Assembly (NCBI GenBank): GCA_007751475.1 | Contig: CP036434.1 | Span: 1,674,001 to 1,738,000, forward strand | From: Saltatorellus ferox | Lineage (GTDB): Bacteria > Planctomycetota > UBA1135 > GCA-002686595 | DNA: 64,000 bases | Direction of reading: 5' to 3' | In this document: positions 26,233-34,840 of the stretch, in pieces | Position numbering within the stretch: position 1 is the stretch's first letter | How the letters are laid out: each line of letters opens with the position of its first letter | Translations under genes and position numbers: made by a program | Notes under the pieces: model-generated | What the model saw: only the letters and a program-made list of their open reading frames with translations | The model's database searches: none | Told to the model about the DNA's origin: nothing

Positions 26233-28466
26233 CAGCTTCGGCCTCCGATGAGCTGGCCGTAGAAGATCGCGTGGCCGATGTGGAGGAGCGCCAGCACGAC
26301 CATGAGCGCGGCCACCCAGCGGTGCGCGTAGCGCCAGGTGCCGAGCACCGCGCGGATGTCCTCGAGATGGGCGGCGTGGAGCGCGGTGTGGTAGCCGCGC
26401 TCGGTGAGCTTCAGGACGCCGTCGATCTGGTCCCGGCTCAGTCCCTGCTTCGTCCCGCTCGAGTGGAGCTCGACGAGTGCGCTCTTGAGCGCCCGGTGCC
26501 CGGTCAGCATCGCGCCGATCCGGCCGAGAAACGAAGACTCCCACTGGCGTGTCCGCACGAGTTCGCCCAGCTTCTCGCGGGCTTCCGCGCCGAACGCCTG
26601 GTGCTGGCCGTCCCACGCGCCGGAGAGCGCGGAGAGCTGGAACTTCACCTCGTCGATCTCCAGCTCGCGGCCGTTCGCGGCGCGCGGGACCCAGGCGTAG
26701 AGGTAGCGGCCGATCGAGCCTGTCACGAGCAGCGCGAGCAGCGCCCAGAGGGCGTGGCTCCCGACCGTGTTGCGCGGCGCCATCGAGGCGTGGAGGAGCG
26801 CGAAGAGAAACGCGAGGATGCCTGTGGCGATGTGGCTAGTCATCCACGCCTTCAGCGAGCCGATCGGCCAGCCCGCGAACTTCGCGGCAAAGGCCGGGGC
26901 GCGGCGCACGAGATAGGCGAGGTTCACGGCCACGAGCGTGATCGAGCCGATGCCGAGCCAGAGCCCGAGACCGCGGCCCGGGCGCAGCAGCTCGTGCTTG
27001 ATGTGCGCGGGGCGCTCGAAGCGCGGGAGCCCGTAGTAGTCGCCGTGGTAGACCGCGAACGCGAGCGCGAGGAGCGTCAGCGCGAGCGCGGTGGCCAGCG
27101 CGTGGACGAGTCCGGTGCCTTCCTCCTCGATGGCCTCGCTGGCGGCGCGCAGGCTCGGGTCGAAGGACACGCCCGCGGCCTCCAGCACGTCCACAGGGGC
27201 GATCCCGCCGACCATGATGAACACGTCCTGGTTGGGGAGCGCGTACCGCTGACCGGCGGCGTCCTGGAGCGTGACGGAGGTCTCGTCGATGGCCACGGCG
27301 GTGGTCTCGAAGTACAGGGTCAGGCGCCCTTCGGAGAGCGCATCCTGCAGGCGACGCTCGTTGACCGCCTTGATCCGGATGAACGCGGCGCGCCGATAGG
27401 AGAGCGCGACCTCGGTGCCGACCTGCTCCGACAGCGCGATCGCTGCCTCCACGGCGCTGTCGCCGCCGCCGATCACCATGACCTGGCGCCCCGCGTAGGA
27501 GCGAGCGTCGAGCAGGCTGTAGGCGACCTTTGGAAGCTCTTCGCCCGGTATACCGAGTCGGCGCGGCGCCCCGCGTCGGCCGAGCGCCAGGCACACGTGT
27601 CGCGCGCGGATCTCCTGGGTGCCCGTGTGGACGATGAAGGCTCCGTCGTCGGAGCGGCTCAGTCGCTCGAAGGTCTCGTTCCCCTGGATCGGCAGCTGCT
27701 GCTCGTCGATGATCCCGTGCCAGAGCTCCATGAGCTCCTCCTTCGAGTACGACGTCTGGCGGAACTTGCCGTACAGCGGGATCTCGATCGGCTGCGTCGT
27801 GACGAGCTTGCGGCGCGGGTAGCGCGCGACGGTGCCGCCGGGGCGGGCCTCCTGGTCGATCGTCAGGAAGGAGAGGCCGTGGCGCTTGGCTTCCAGGGAG
27901 GCCGCGAGGCCTGCGGGCCCGGCGCCGACGATGCAGAGATCGAGGACCGCGGTGTCCTGCCCGGCGCTGCCGTTCATGCGCGTGGCGACCTCGGCGGCGA
28001 CGGCGACGCCGTGGTCGATGGCGGTCTTGATCAGCGCGTGGGCGGTGACCTCGCCGGCGAGGAAGAGGCCGGGGGTGCCGACGGCTTCCAGGTGGGGGTC
28101 CAGCGCGGGGATGTCGCGGCGCTCGGACGTGTCACCCATGGTGATGGTGATCGCGTCGACGGGGCACTCGCGCTCACACGCGCCTGCGCCGATGCAGCGC
28201 GCGCCGCGGACGACGGCGGCCTGTCCGTGCACCATCTCCAGCACGCCCTCCTCGGGGCAGGCTGCGACGCAGGTGCCGCAGCCGAGGCAGCGGGACAGGT
28301 CGATGACGGGGTGCTGGAGCTCGGCCTTCGCGGCTCCCTGCTCGACGGCGACGTCCCGGCGCTCCAGGGTCCGCGCCATCGCCCGGATCTCGGCGCGGCG
28401 GTGCAGCGCGACGAGGACGGCGAGCGTCAGGACGCCTGCCATGGCGGCGAGAATGGCCCAGCTCAT
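26232..28466 (-). CDS. Ferredoxin / flavoprotein reductase / cytochrome b fusion (operon gene 1)
   Basis: A protein of 744 residues. An N-terminal membrane helix (about 3-21) is followed by two Fe-S motifs: Cys60, 63, 66 and 70 form a complete [4Fe-4S] site, while the second has Cys91, 97 and 101 but Ala94 instead of the second Cys, so a 3Fe cluster is possible. Residues 131-161 (GLFLAGEVTAHALIKTAI) resemble the usual C-terminal FAD motif of thioredoxin-reductase-like enzymes, placed before the FAD fingerprint (GAGPAGLAAS, 181-190) and the NAD(P) fingerprint (GGGDSAVEAA, 333-342). No CxxC redox disulfide is seen. From about 453 there are five hydrophobic helices with several histidines (SHIATG, LLHASM, YAHRWV, LLHIGH), like a cytochrome b. 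It likely links NAD(P)H or another donor to haem at the membrane. Confidence 0.85.
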   Translation of the reverse strand: MSWAILAAMAGVLTLAVLVALHRRAEIRAMARTLERRDVAVEQGAAKAELQHPVIDLSRCLGCGTCVAACPEEGVLEMVHGQAAVVRGARCIGAGACERECPVDAITITMGDTSERRDIPALDPHLEAVGTPGLFLAGEVTAHALIKTAIDHGVAVAAEVATRMNGSAGQDTAVLDLCIVGAGPAGLAASLEAKRHGLSFLTIDQEARPGGTVARYPRRKLVTTQPIEIPLYGKFRQTSYSKEELMELWHGIIDEQQLPIQGNETFERLSRSDDGAFIVHTGTQEIRARHVCLALGRRGAPRRLGIPGEELPKVAYSLLDARSYAGRQVMVIGGGDSAVEAAIALSEQVGTEVALSYRRAAFIRIKAVNERRLQDALSEGRLTLYFETTAVAIDETSVTLQDAAGQRYALPNQDVFIMVGGIAPVDVLEAAGVSFDPSLRAASEAIEEEGTGLVHALATALALTLLALAFAVYHGDYYGLPRFERPAHIKHELLRPGRGLGLWLGIGSITLVAVNLAYLVRRAPAFAAKFAGWPIGSLKAWMTSHIATGILAFLFALLHASMAPRNTVGSHALWALLALLVTGSIGRYLYAWVPRAANGRELEIDEVKFQLSALSGAWDGQHQAFGAEAREKLGELVRTRQWESSFLGRIGAMLTGHRALKSALVELHSSGTKQGLSRDQIDGVLKLTERGYHTALHAAHLEDIRAVLGTWRYAHRWVAALMVVLALLHIGHAIFYGQLIGGRS

Positions 28467-28628
28467 CCGGGACCCCCCTGGCCGAGTTCGGCGTGGGGGT
28501 CCGGAGAGGAGCGATCAGACGCGCCAGGACGGAAGGCGCGCTGACCGAGCCGTGGGGACGGCGCTCGGTCCGAGGGGAGCATCGGAGGGAGATCGACACG
28601 ATCCCCCTGGACCTTGAGCCCTCAGATT

Positions 28629-28644
28629 CGCCTCCCGGGAGGCG
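28629..28644 (-). terminator. Palindromic hairpin after the lipoprotein gene
   Basis: CGCCTCCCGGGAGGCG is a perfect 16-base palindrome 13 bases after the TAA stop of the minus-strand gene. It could end that transcript; no U-tract is present. Confidence 0.35.
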
Positions 28645-28656
28645 GACGGACGTTTC

Positions 28657-29373
28657 TTAGACGCCGGCTTTCTTGTAGCCGAAGTTGTGGAAGCTCGTCG
28701 TCGCGTCGGCCTTGGTCCAGACGCCGACGCCGCCCGCCTCCGAGAGCTTGGAGTCGATGACGTCGAGGAGCATTTCGCCGTCGAAGGAGCACTTGATGCG
28801 GCTGCCGATGTGCTGGATCCGGATGGTATGCCAGCTATCGGGGTCCGGGTGCACCTTGGCGGTCGCGAGCTGAAGGCGCTCGCCGCCGACGACCGAGTAC
28901 ACGCGGAAGTTGTCCTCGAGCGGGTTCCAGCGGGCGACGTAGTAGTCAGAGGCGCTGCCGATGCGCCAGGCGGGTCCGCCGCCCTGGTCTTCCTCGCCAC
29001 CATCGGCGCGCACGGTGACCGTCAGGTCCACGTCTTTGAGAGAGATGCTGGGATCCCAGAAGAGGTTGAATGTCTGCCCCGCATGCTCCATCGCGTTGAC
29101 GAGCGCGACGCTGTTCGGGAGGGAAGGCGCGCCCTCGTCGGAAAGCACCTGCCAGACGGCTTGCGCCTGTCCGTCGCGGGGGTTGGTGGTGTCGGTCTTC
29201 CAGCCCTGGACGACGCCAGGCTCGAAGGTCGAGAAGGGCGCGATCATGTCAGGATCCAGCGCATCCATCGAAGCGTCGTGGGAGGCGCAGGCGCCCAGGA
29301 ACGCGAGGGGGAGGGCGAGTGCGGCGAGGCCAGCGGAACGGAGCATGAGCGCGGAGGGTTTGAGGTGGGTCAT
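28657..29373 (-). CDS. Lipoprotein with a concanavalin-like (DUF1080/LamG-type) domain
   Basis: A protein of 238 residues. It has a signal peptide with a lipobox (LALPLAFLGAC). The mature part reads as a beta-sandwich of the 3-keto-disaccharide hydrolase-like (DUF1080) or LamG type, with segments PAWRIGSASDYYVARWNPLE, WHTIRIQHIGSRIKCSFDG and GGVGVWTKADA. Such proteins bind or cleave polysaccharides at the cell surface. A catalytic assignment cannot be made from sequence alone. It is not clearly part of the upstream cytochrome operon: the gap to 28466 is 190 bases and contains no obvious promoter for either gene. Confidence 0.68.
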   Translation of the reverse strand: MTHLKPSALMLRSAGLAALALPLAFLGACASHDASMDALDPDMIAPFSTFEPGVVQGWKTDTTNPRDGQAQAVWQVLSDEGAPSLPNSVALVNAMEHAGQTFNLFWDPSISLKDVDLTVTVRADGGEEDQGGGPAWRIGSASDYYVARWNPLEDNFRVYSVVGGERLQLATAKVHPDPDSWHTIRIQHIGSRIKCSFDGEMLLDVIDSKLSEAGGVGVWTKADATTSFHNFGYKKAGV

Positions 29374-29493
29374 CGGGGTCGATTCGGTCAGTAGGGCATG
29401 TCAGCGGCGACACAGGGGAGGATGGTGCCGCTGGGTGCTCTCAGTATGCCTCTGGGAGAAGCGGCCGCAACTTTGCACACCCCCCAATGGACG

Positions 29494-29533
29494 CGCCTCC
29501 GGATCATTTCACTCGTGCAATGATCCGGAGGCG
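29494..29533 (-). terminator. 15-bp perfect hairpin terminator
   Basis: Bases 29494-29508 pair perfectly with 29519-29533 around a 10-base loop. It lies about 80 bases after the stop of the minus-strand gene that ends at 29613. Flanking sequence on the minus strand is G-rich rather than U-rich. Confidence 0.6.
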
Positions 29534-29612
29534 TCTTCAGGACGTCGATTCGGGGTTGAATGCGGAATCAGGTGCCGCTCAGCCTTCCCCCGAAGAGGTC
29601 ATCCCAAGTCGC

Positions 29613-30818
29613 TCAGTTGAAGTCGATCTGGAGACCGTTGGTGAAGTTCGACGTCGGGCCCGTGGCGCTCGAGTCGCGGTGCCACGCCTGGAAGTTCCAG
29701 GTCTCGCCCGCAGCAATGGAGACGAGCCCGGTGGGGGTCGGAGTTTGCGTCAGGTCGAGGGCAAGGGAGAAAGACCCAGCGGCGCCGGTGTTCTGAATCT
29801 GACCTGCACCGACATAGCGGCCGATCGCACCAGAGAGGCACAGGTTGCCTGAGCTGCCCGCCGGGTTCATCACGAAGCCCTGCACCTGGCTGGTGATGAA
29901 GAAGCCGAAGGAACTGGTCGGCAGGTTCGTTGCGTTCAGCGTGACGTCGTTGGCTGCGGCGGAGACGCTGCCTGCTGCTGCGAGGCTGCCGGTTGCACCG
30001 GTGGAGTTCGGGTTCGCCATGCAGTAAGGAGTACCGAGCCCACCGCCATTGACACCCGTGAAGGTGCCCGCGCTGAAGACCTCGCTGCCGAGGATCGCGT
30101 TCATGGGCGGGTTGGGATCAAACATCATCGTCGCCGTGTCGAGGTTGTGAAGCGGCGCAGGCTCGTCCTCGAGGTACCAGATCGTGCCCGATGGATCGAA
30201 GGCAATGCCGTCGATGTCCGTCTCCCCGGTTGGGTACGGATAGGTGATGGTCTCGGAAGCAGTCGTGATGTCGAAGACAACGATCCCCGTACCCGAGTTG
30301 CCCTGAGGGTCGGTGTAGCCCGATGCGTCGTTGGACCCAAGCAGAAGCCCGGTCGCCGGGTCGACGCTCAAGCCGCCAATGTCGATCGTCGTCGAGCTGT
30401 AAACCAAGACGGGAGTCGCCTCGTAGGTGACGAGGTCGATGGTGTACAGCGCTTCGGTGGCGATGTTTCGATGGCTGTAGAGCACGCCGTTCTCGTAGGC
30501 CAGCGCGGTCATCGTGTAGAGGGTCGTGGTGCCCGCCTGCACGATCTGTCCGAGCGAGGTAGCGGCGCCACCTGCGCTGGCGAAAGGTGCGGTGAAGAGG
30601 TTGCCGCCGTCGTTGATGTAGTAGATCGACGCTGCTGAGTCGTCAGCCATGCCCCAGCTGTCCGAGCCCGTGAAGATGGGACCGGTGCTGACGCCGGACG
30701 CGGTGTCGAGGAAGAAGTTGTCCATCATCCCGACGTCGTCGGTTCCGTAGGCAACCTGGGCGGAGGCGAGTGACGGGATCAGGAGCGCCGCAAGGGGCGT
30801 GAGAAGTAAGCGATTCAT
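29613..30818 (-). CDS. Secreted protein with a beta-propeller-like N-terminal part and the shared C-terminal domain
   Basis: A protein of 401 residues with a signal peptide (MNRLLLTPLAALLIPSLASA). The N-terminal ~270 residues contain repeated blade-like segments (SAASIYYINDGGNLF, ALAYENGVLYSHRN, GIAFDPSGTIWYLED) and are likely a beta-propeller. From about residue 275 it carries the C-terminal domain seen in three other proteins here (29, 28 and 31 kb-scale genes at 43657, 45149 and 47484): a YCMA-NSTG opening, GNLCLSGAIGRYVGAGQ, WNFQAWHRD and a TSNFTNG ending. That domain ends precisely at the C-terminus. Ligand and partner unknown. Confidence 0.78.
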   Translation of the reverse strand: MNRLLLTPLAALLIPSLASAQVAYGTDDVGMMDNFFLDTASGVSTGPIFTGSDSWGMADDSAASIYYINDGGNLFTAPFASAGGAATSLGQIVQAGTTTLYTMTALAYENGVLYSHRNIATEALYTIDLVTYEATPVLVYSSTTIDIGGLSVDPATGLLLGSNDASGYTDPQGNSGTGIVVFDITTASETITYPYPTGETDIDGIAFDPSGTIWYLEDEPAPLHNLDTATMMFDPNPPMNAILGSEVFSAGTFTGVNGGGLGTPYCMANPNSTGATGSLAAAGSVSAAANDVTLNATNLPTSSFGFFITSQVQGFVMNPAGSSGNLCLSGAIGRYVGAGQIQNTGAAGSFSLALDLTQTPTPTGLVSIAAGETWNFQAWHRDSSATGPTSNFTNGLQIDFN

Positions 30819-31054
30819 GGAGGGATTGCTGGTGAGTCGGAAACGAAGAGGCCGCAGCCCGTCGATGGCGGGAGATTCGATGGCCTGGGAGCCACCACTC
30901 AGGATCGAGTCATGGCTTTACGCCATTCGCCTCCCGACTATCGCGAGTCGAGCCAATCTTCTTCCAGACTAGCACGGTTGTCGGATTCGTCGTGTTGGCA
31001 TAGGCTCCCGGTCCGGGAGGCTGCTTATCCGCCCGTAAAAGCGGACTTTACACT

Positions 31055-32371
31055 TTGAGGAACGTCATTCTTGGAGTCGCCGCGCTGCTCGTTGGAGTCG
31101 CGGCGATCTATGTCCTTTCCACGCGGGAGGAAATCCGCGGATCGACTCCCAGTGCTCCAGCTACCGTCGACGACGATCCGCCGATCGCAGGGGGCCCTAC
31201 AGACCTTGCTGCGCTCCAGACGTCAGAGGCACTTGATGCCGTTCGAACGGCCGCGCCCCTTCCCCGGGCCACGCTGTGGCTCGTCGAGGTCGAGGGGGGT
31301 GAGCCAGGGGAGTCGACGCTCGCCGAATGCAGAGCGACTCTTCTCGTGGATTCGACCGGAGTTCCGGTGGAGAGCGATGCTTCGTACCTCACTGGAGCCG
31401 CCGGAACCCCATGGGACGCTCCGCTTGCGGGAACGTGGGAACTGACCGTCAAGGTCGCCGAAGTCGAGAAAGCGCGGCGCCAGGTCGTCCTGCCCGGAGG
31501 AAGGGCGACCCGCACCTTGATCAACCTGGATGCGCTCGTGAGGCTCGACGGATGGGTGCGCAACGTACTCGGCGAGCCATGCCCAGCTTTCTTCGTGGGC
31601 TTCGTGCCCCGTGGGGGCCCTGCGCCCACTTCGGCTCGTGATTGGCTCGATCATCCCCATGCGCGCTGCGACGCCCGCGGGCGATTCAACATCCAGTTGC
31701 CTCGCTCTGGAACCTTCCGACCGTTCGCAGGGTATGGCGGTCGCGTGCTCGTGGAGGATTCGACCGCTACCAAGCTGCTCGACACCAGTTCACGGTTCCT
31801 CACGCTGACGACTCCGGTGCCGACGCGTCTGACCTTGATTGCGCGCGAAGAAGTGGGCGATCTCTTGCCTACTGGGTATGCGGTGTCCGTGTATCGCCGG
31901 AAGGCGATCATGGACCTCTTGAAGCCGCTTCCTCCGGAGCCCGAGGAGCAGCCCATTCCGGACCCAGACGATCCATCGCTGGATGCGGATCAGCGCAGTG
32001 AACTTCTCGCGGAACTGGAAGCGATGAAGCAAACGGTGGATGAGGAGGCCGCTCTCAGGCGTCGCCGCGTGGTCCCCGAGGGCTGGCGAGTCGACAGGAG
32101 TGGCGTGTTGAGCGTCGACGGCGAACTGCAGTTGACCGATCTCCCGGCCGGGGAAGAACTCCGATTTGCCGCGGCGCGTGGCGGCGAGCCATTCTTCGTG
32201 ACGGGCTCCGCGTTCGTGGACCCGTTGCTTCCGACCCGCGTGATCCTGACGTTCCCACCGGCGCTAGCGCCGGGCACGCCCGCTCCGACCGAGCCGCGCT
32301 CGGCGTCGCTCGAGACACAGACAGGGACGGTTGAACCGATCATCGCCCCCGTAGGTGTGACCTGGCGATGA
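31055..32371 (+). CDS. Membrane-anchored protein of unknown function (TTG start)
   Basis: A protein of 438 residues. No ATG lies near the N-terminus in this frame; TTG at 31055 starts a clean membrane helix (NVILGVAALLVGVAAIYVL), so it is preferred. The periplasmic part has a region resembling a carboxypeptidase-regulatory or Ig-like sandwich (LNLDALVRLDGWVRNV, RFNIQLPRSGTFRPFAGYGG) and a charged, helical stretch (LDADQRSELLAELEAMKQTV). It is followed by further beta-rich sequence. I do not recognise the family. It lies alone between a divergent gene and the glutamate-channel gene 93 bp downstream. Confidence 0.6.
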   Translation: MRNVILGVAALLVGVAAIYVLSTREEIRGSTPSAPATVDDDPPIAGGPTDLAALQTSEALDAVRTAAPLPRATLWLVEVEGGEPGESTLAECRATLLVDSTGVPVESDASYLTGAAGTPWDAPLAGTWELTVKVAEVEKARRQVVLPGGRATRTLINLDALVRLDGWVRNVLGEPCPAFFVGFVPRGGPAPTSARDWLDHPHARCDARGRFNIQLPRSGTFRPFAGYGGRVLVEDSTATKLLDTSSRFLTLTTPVPTRLTLIAREEVGDLLPTGYAVSVYRRKAIMDLLKPLPPEPEEQPIPDPDDPSLDADQRSELLAELEAMKQTVDEEAALRRRRVVPEGWRVDRSGVLSVDGELQLTDLPAGEELRFAAARGGEPFFVTGSAFVDPLLPTRVILTFPPALAPGTPAPTEPRSASLETQTGTVEPIIAPVGVTWR

Positions 32372-32464
32372 TGGAGCCTCGACTCACGCGAAGCAGCTTC
32401 ACGGCCATAACTTCAAAGGCAGCCGCGTCGAATTCCTCTGCAACTTTTGAGACACTTGCGCGCC

Positions 32465-33580
32465 ATGCTTTCAGTCAGATCTCACGCGCTCCTATCCTTC
32501 ACCAACGCTGTCACGATCGCCGTGATAGCTGCCTCGGCATCCTCTAGCGCGGCGATCGCCCAGGAGGCGCCCGTCGATCGGCCGCTCGTCATCGGGACGA
32601 AGGAGGCGGCTCCGTTCTCGTTCCGGGTGGACGGCGGGCCCTGGCAGGGGATTAGCATCGACCTCTGGCGCTCCATCGCCACGGACCTCGGGCTGGAGTT
32701 CGAGTTCCAGGAAGCGCCGCTGGCGGATCTCGTGACCGGGCTGACGGACGGCCGTTTCGATGCCTCGGTCGCAGCGCTCACCGTGACGCCTGCCCGCGAG
32801 GTGCTCGTCGACTTCACGCACGCGTTCCATCCGTCGGGGCTCGGTATCGCCGTTCGCGCGGATGAGAACTCGTCGGGCCTGATGGCCGTGCTCGGCAATC
32901 TCTTCACCGTGCAGTTCCTGAAGGCCGTGGCGACGCTCTTCTTCGTGCTCTTCCTCGGCGGGGCCGTCGTTTGGCTCCTGGAGAGGAAGCGCAACGCCGA
33001 GCAGTTCGGAGGATCGCCGGCCCAGGCGCTGGGCTCTGCCTTCTGGTGGTCCGCCGTGACGATGACGACCGTGGGCTACGGCGACAAGGCGCCCGTGACG
33101 GCTGGCGGTCGGATCGTCGGCGTGATCTGGATGTTCGCGGGCGTGATCACGATTTCGGGGCTTACCGCCACGATCGCATCCGCGCTGACCGTTTCGCGGC
33201 TGGAGCACGCGATTCAGGGGCCGCGCGATCTGGTGGGGGCGGGGCGCGTCGCCTGCGTGGCAGGCTCCACCGGCGAGGCCTATCTGGTCGAAGAAGGCAT
33301 GCCCACGGCGCCGTTTCAGACCGCACGTGAGGCCATCGAATCCGTGGCCTCGGGAACGCACGTGGCCGTGGTTTACGACCAGCCCATCCTCCGCTACCTC
33401 ACGCTGGAGGGCTTCGAGGACGAGGTCGAGGTGCTTCCCGCGACGTTCGAGCGCCAGGACTACGCGTTCGCGTTGCCCCTGGAGAGCCCGCTGCGCAAGC
33501 GGCTCAACCGAGCGCTCCTCGAGCGACTCAGCGGCGAGGACTGGCTCGCGATGAAGCAGAAGTACCTGGGGTCAGAGTGA
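32465..33580 (+). CDS. GluR0-like ligand-gated potassium channel
   Basis: A protein of 371 residues from the ATG at 32465, which gives a signal peptide (TIAVIAASASSSAAIAQ); the frame also opens at a TTG 18 bases earlier. The layout is first ligand-binding lobe (about 45-135), membrane helix, pore loop, membrane helix, second lobe (about 250-371), the arrangement of prokaryotic glutamate receptors. The pore contains the K+ selectivity signature TTVGYGD near residues 200-206. In the first lobe LTVTPAREVLVDFT carries the conserved Arg that binds the ligand alpha-carboxylate in this fold. It probably gates K+ flow in response to an amino acid or similar periplasmic ligand. No amino-terminal domain is present. 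Confidence 0.88.
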   Translation: MLSVRSHALLSFTNAVTIAVIAASASSSAAIAQEAPVDRPLVIGTKEAAPFSFRVDGGPWQGISIDLWRSIATDLGLEFEFQEAPLADLVTGLTDGRFDASVAALTVTPAREVLVDFTHAFHPSGLGIAVRADENSSGLMAVLGNLFTVQFLKAVATLFFVLFLGGAVVWLLERKRNAEQFGGSPAQALGSAFWWSAVTMTTVGYGDKAPVTAGGRIVGVIWMFAGVITISGLTATIASALTVSRLEHAIQGPRDLVGAGRVACVAGSTGEAYLVEEGMPTAPFQTAREAIESVASGTHVAVVYDQPILRYLTLEGFEDEVEVLPATFERQDYAFALPLESPLRKRLNRALLERLSGEDWLAMKQKYLGSE

Positions 33581-33604
33581 TGGGGCCCTGGCGCTGGGGC
33601 CCAC

Positions 33605-33647
33605 GCAAGGAGGGCCTGGACCGTACACCGGTCCAGGCCCTCCTTGC
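33605..33647. terminator. 18-bp perfect hairpin between convergent genes
   Basis: GCAAGGAGGGCCTGGACC (33605-33622) pairs perfectly with 33630-33647 around a 7-base loop. It lies between the glutamate-channel stop (33580) and the TerB-like gene stop (33668), so it can end transcription from both sides. Confidence 0.75.
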
Positions 33648-33667
33648 ATGGCTGGCGGCGCCTCGGG

Positions 33668-34612
33668 TCAGACGATGCCGGCGAGCTTGCGGTACGAGGC
33701 GTCCATCTGGGTGACGCGCTCTTCGTCGATGCCCATCTTCCCAGCGGCTTCCTTGGCAGCTTGGAAGGCCTCGTCGTTGCGCTGGCCGCCGGCGTAGACG
33801 CCGCCGAGCGCTTGCTCGAAGAGGAACTGCTGGGCTTCGTTGCGTACGGCGCTCGACTGCTCGGCGCTGAGGCCGAAGCCCGTGGAGAGCTCCTCGAGCC
33901 GCGCGACCTCGGCGTCGGCGAGTTCCTCGTCGCTCATGGCGCAGGCCCACGCGAGCATCATGATCGATCCACGGACGGCCTCGCTCGTCTCGGAAAGCTC
34001 AGCGGGGGTGAGCTTGTCACGCCTGGCGAAGTCCTCGACCGTGCCGAGTTCCGGGTCGATGAAGTCCGCGATGAAGGCGACCTCGTCGGCGCTGATCTCA
34101 CCGTCGGCGGCGCTGAGTTCCACGAGCGCGCGGGCGAGAACGCCCTGGTCGAAGCGCTCGGTGACGGGCGCTTCTGCCAGGCGCTTCTCGAAGCCGTTCG
34201 CGGGCTTCTTGATCGCGGTCCATGCGCCGGTGGAGGGGTTGTGCTTGAACTTCGCCTGGACGGCGGTGAACGCGCCCACGACGCCTTCCTGGACCTCTTC
34301 CTTGGAGAAGGCGGTCTTCTGCTCGGCCTGGGCCATGCTGCTGTTCGCGACGTCGCGCGCGATGCGACCGGCTGCTCCGTTGCCCAGCGCGTCGGCGACG
34401 GCGCTCGTCACGGAGCGTCGCAGGCTGGACCAGAGGTTCTTTTTCACCGAGCGAGTGGCCTGCGACTTCACGGTGCTGGATCGCTTGAGGGAGCCTGTGC
34501 TGGGGACCTCCACGCCGGTCTCGGGGCACGTGAAGACCACGGAGACCGAGGTTCCACGGACTTCCTTGGAGGAGATGAGCGGCTCGAGGCTGGAGTAGGT
34601 AGCGGTAGTCAT
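33668..34612 (-). CDS. TerB-like domain protein
   Basis: A protein of 314 residues from the ATG at 34612. The much longer open frame upstream runs antisense through the DUF819 gene and is not real. The N-terminal ~130 residues are lysine- and serine-rich and include helical stretches (TVKSQATRSVKKNL, AVADALGNGAAGRI). From about residue 160 the sequence matches TerB-like helical domains, with ALVELSAADGEISADEVAFI carrying the acidic D-G-x-I-x-x-x-E pattern and a second helix bundle (SIMMLAWACAMSDEELADAE). TerB folds bind metal or membranes in tellurite-resistance and stress systems; no Ter partners are nearby. The substrate is unknown. Confidence 0.72.
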   Translation of the reverse strand: MTTATYSSLEPLISSKEVRGTSVSVVFTCPETGVEVPSTGSLKRSSTVKSQATRSVKKNLWSSLRRSVTSAVADALGNGAAGRIARDVANSSMAQAEQKTAFSKEEVQEGVVGAFTAVQAKFKHNPSTGAWTAIKKPANGFEKRLAEAPVTERFDQGVLARALVELSAADGEISADEVAFIADFIDPELGTVEDFARRDKLTPAELSETSEAVRGSIMMLAWACAMSDEELADAEVARLEELSTGFGLSAEQSSAVRNEAQQFLFEQALGGVYAGGQRNDEAFQAAKEAAGKMGIDEERVTQMDASYRKLAGIV

Positions 34613-34840
34613 GGGTTGGGGATCGGCGGGTTCGTCAGGAATCTTGAGAGGGGAATTCGAGAGGTCCCTGGCCATCGGGCGGAACCCTCTCCGATCCAGT
34701 GAACCCCCTGCATGGAGCGCCCGCGAGGGGCGATGACGGGGGAATTGGTCGCCGTGACGGACCGGTGACAGGATCGGCGAACCAGCGCCGCCGTGCCGTG
34801 CATGGAGGCACCGCGTCGCCCGCGCCGATAGACTCCTGGC

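Noticed and set aside
23851..26262. An 803-residue plus-strand frame opposite the cytochrome genes.
   Set aside because: The opposite strand has the haem motifs and operon structure; this frame has none and is low complexity (A, R, V).
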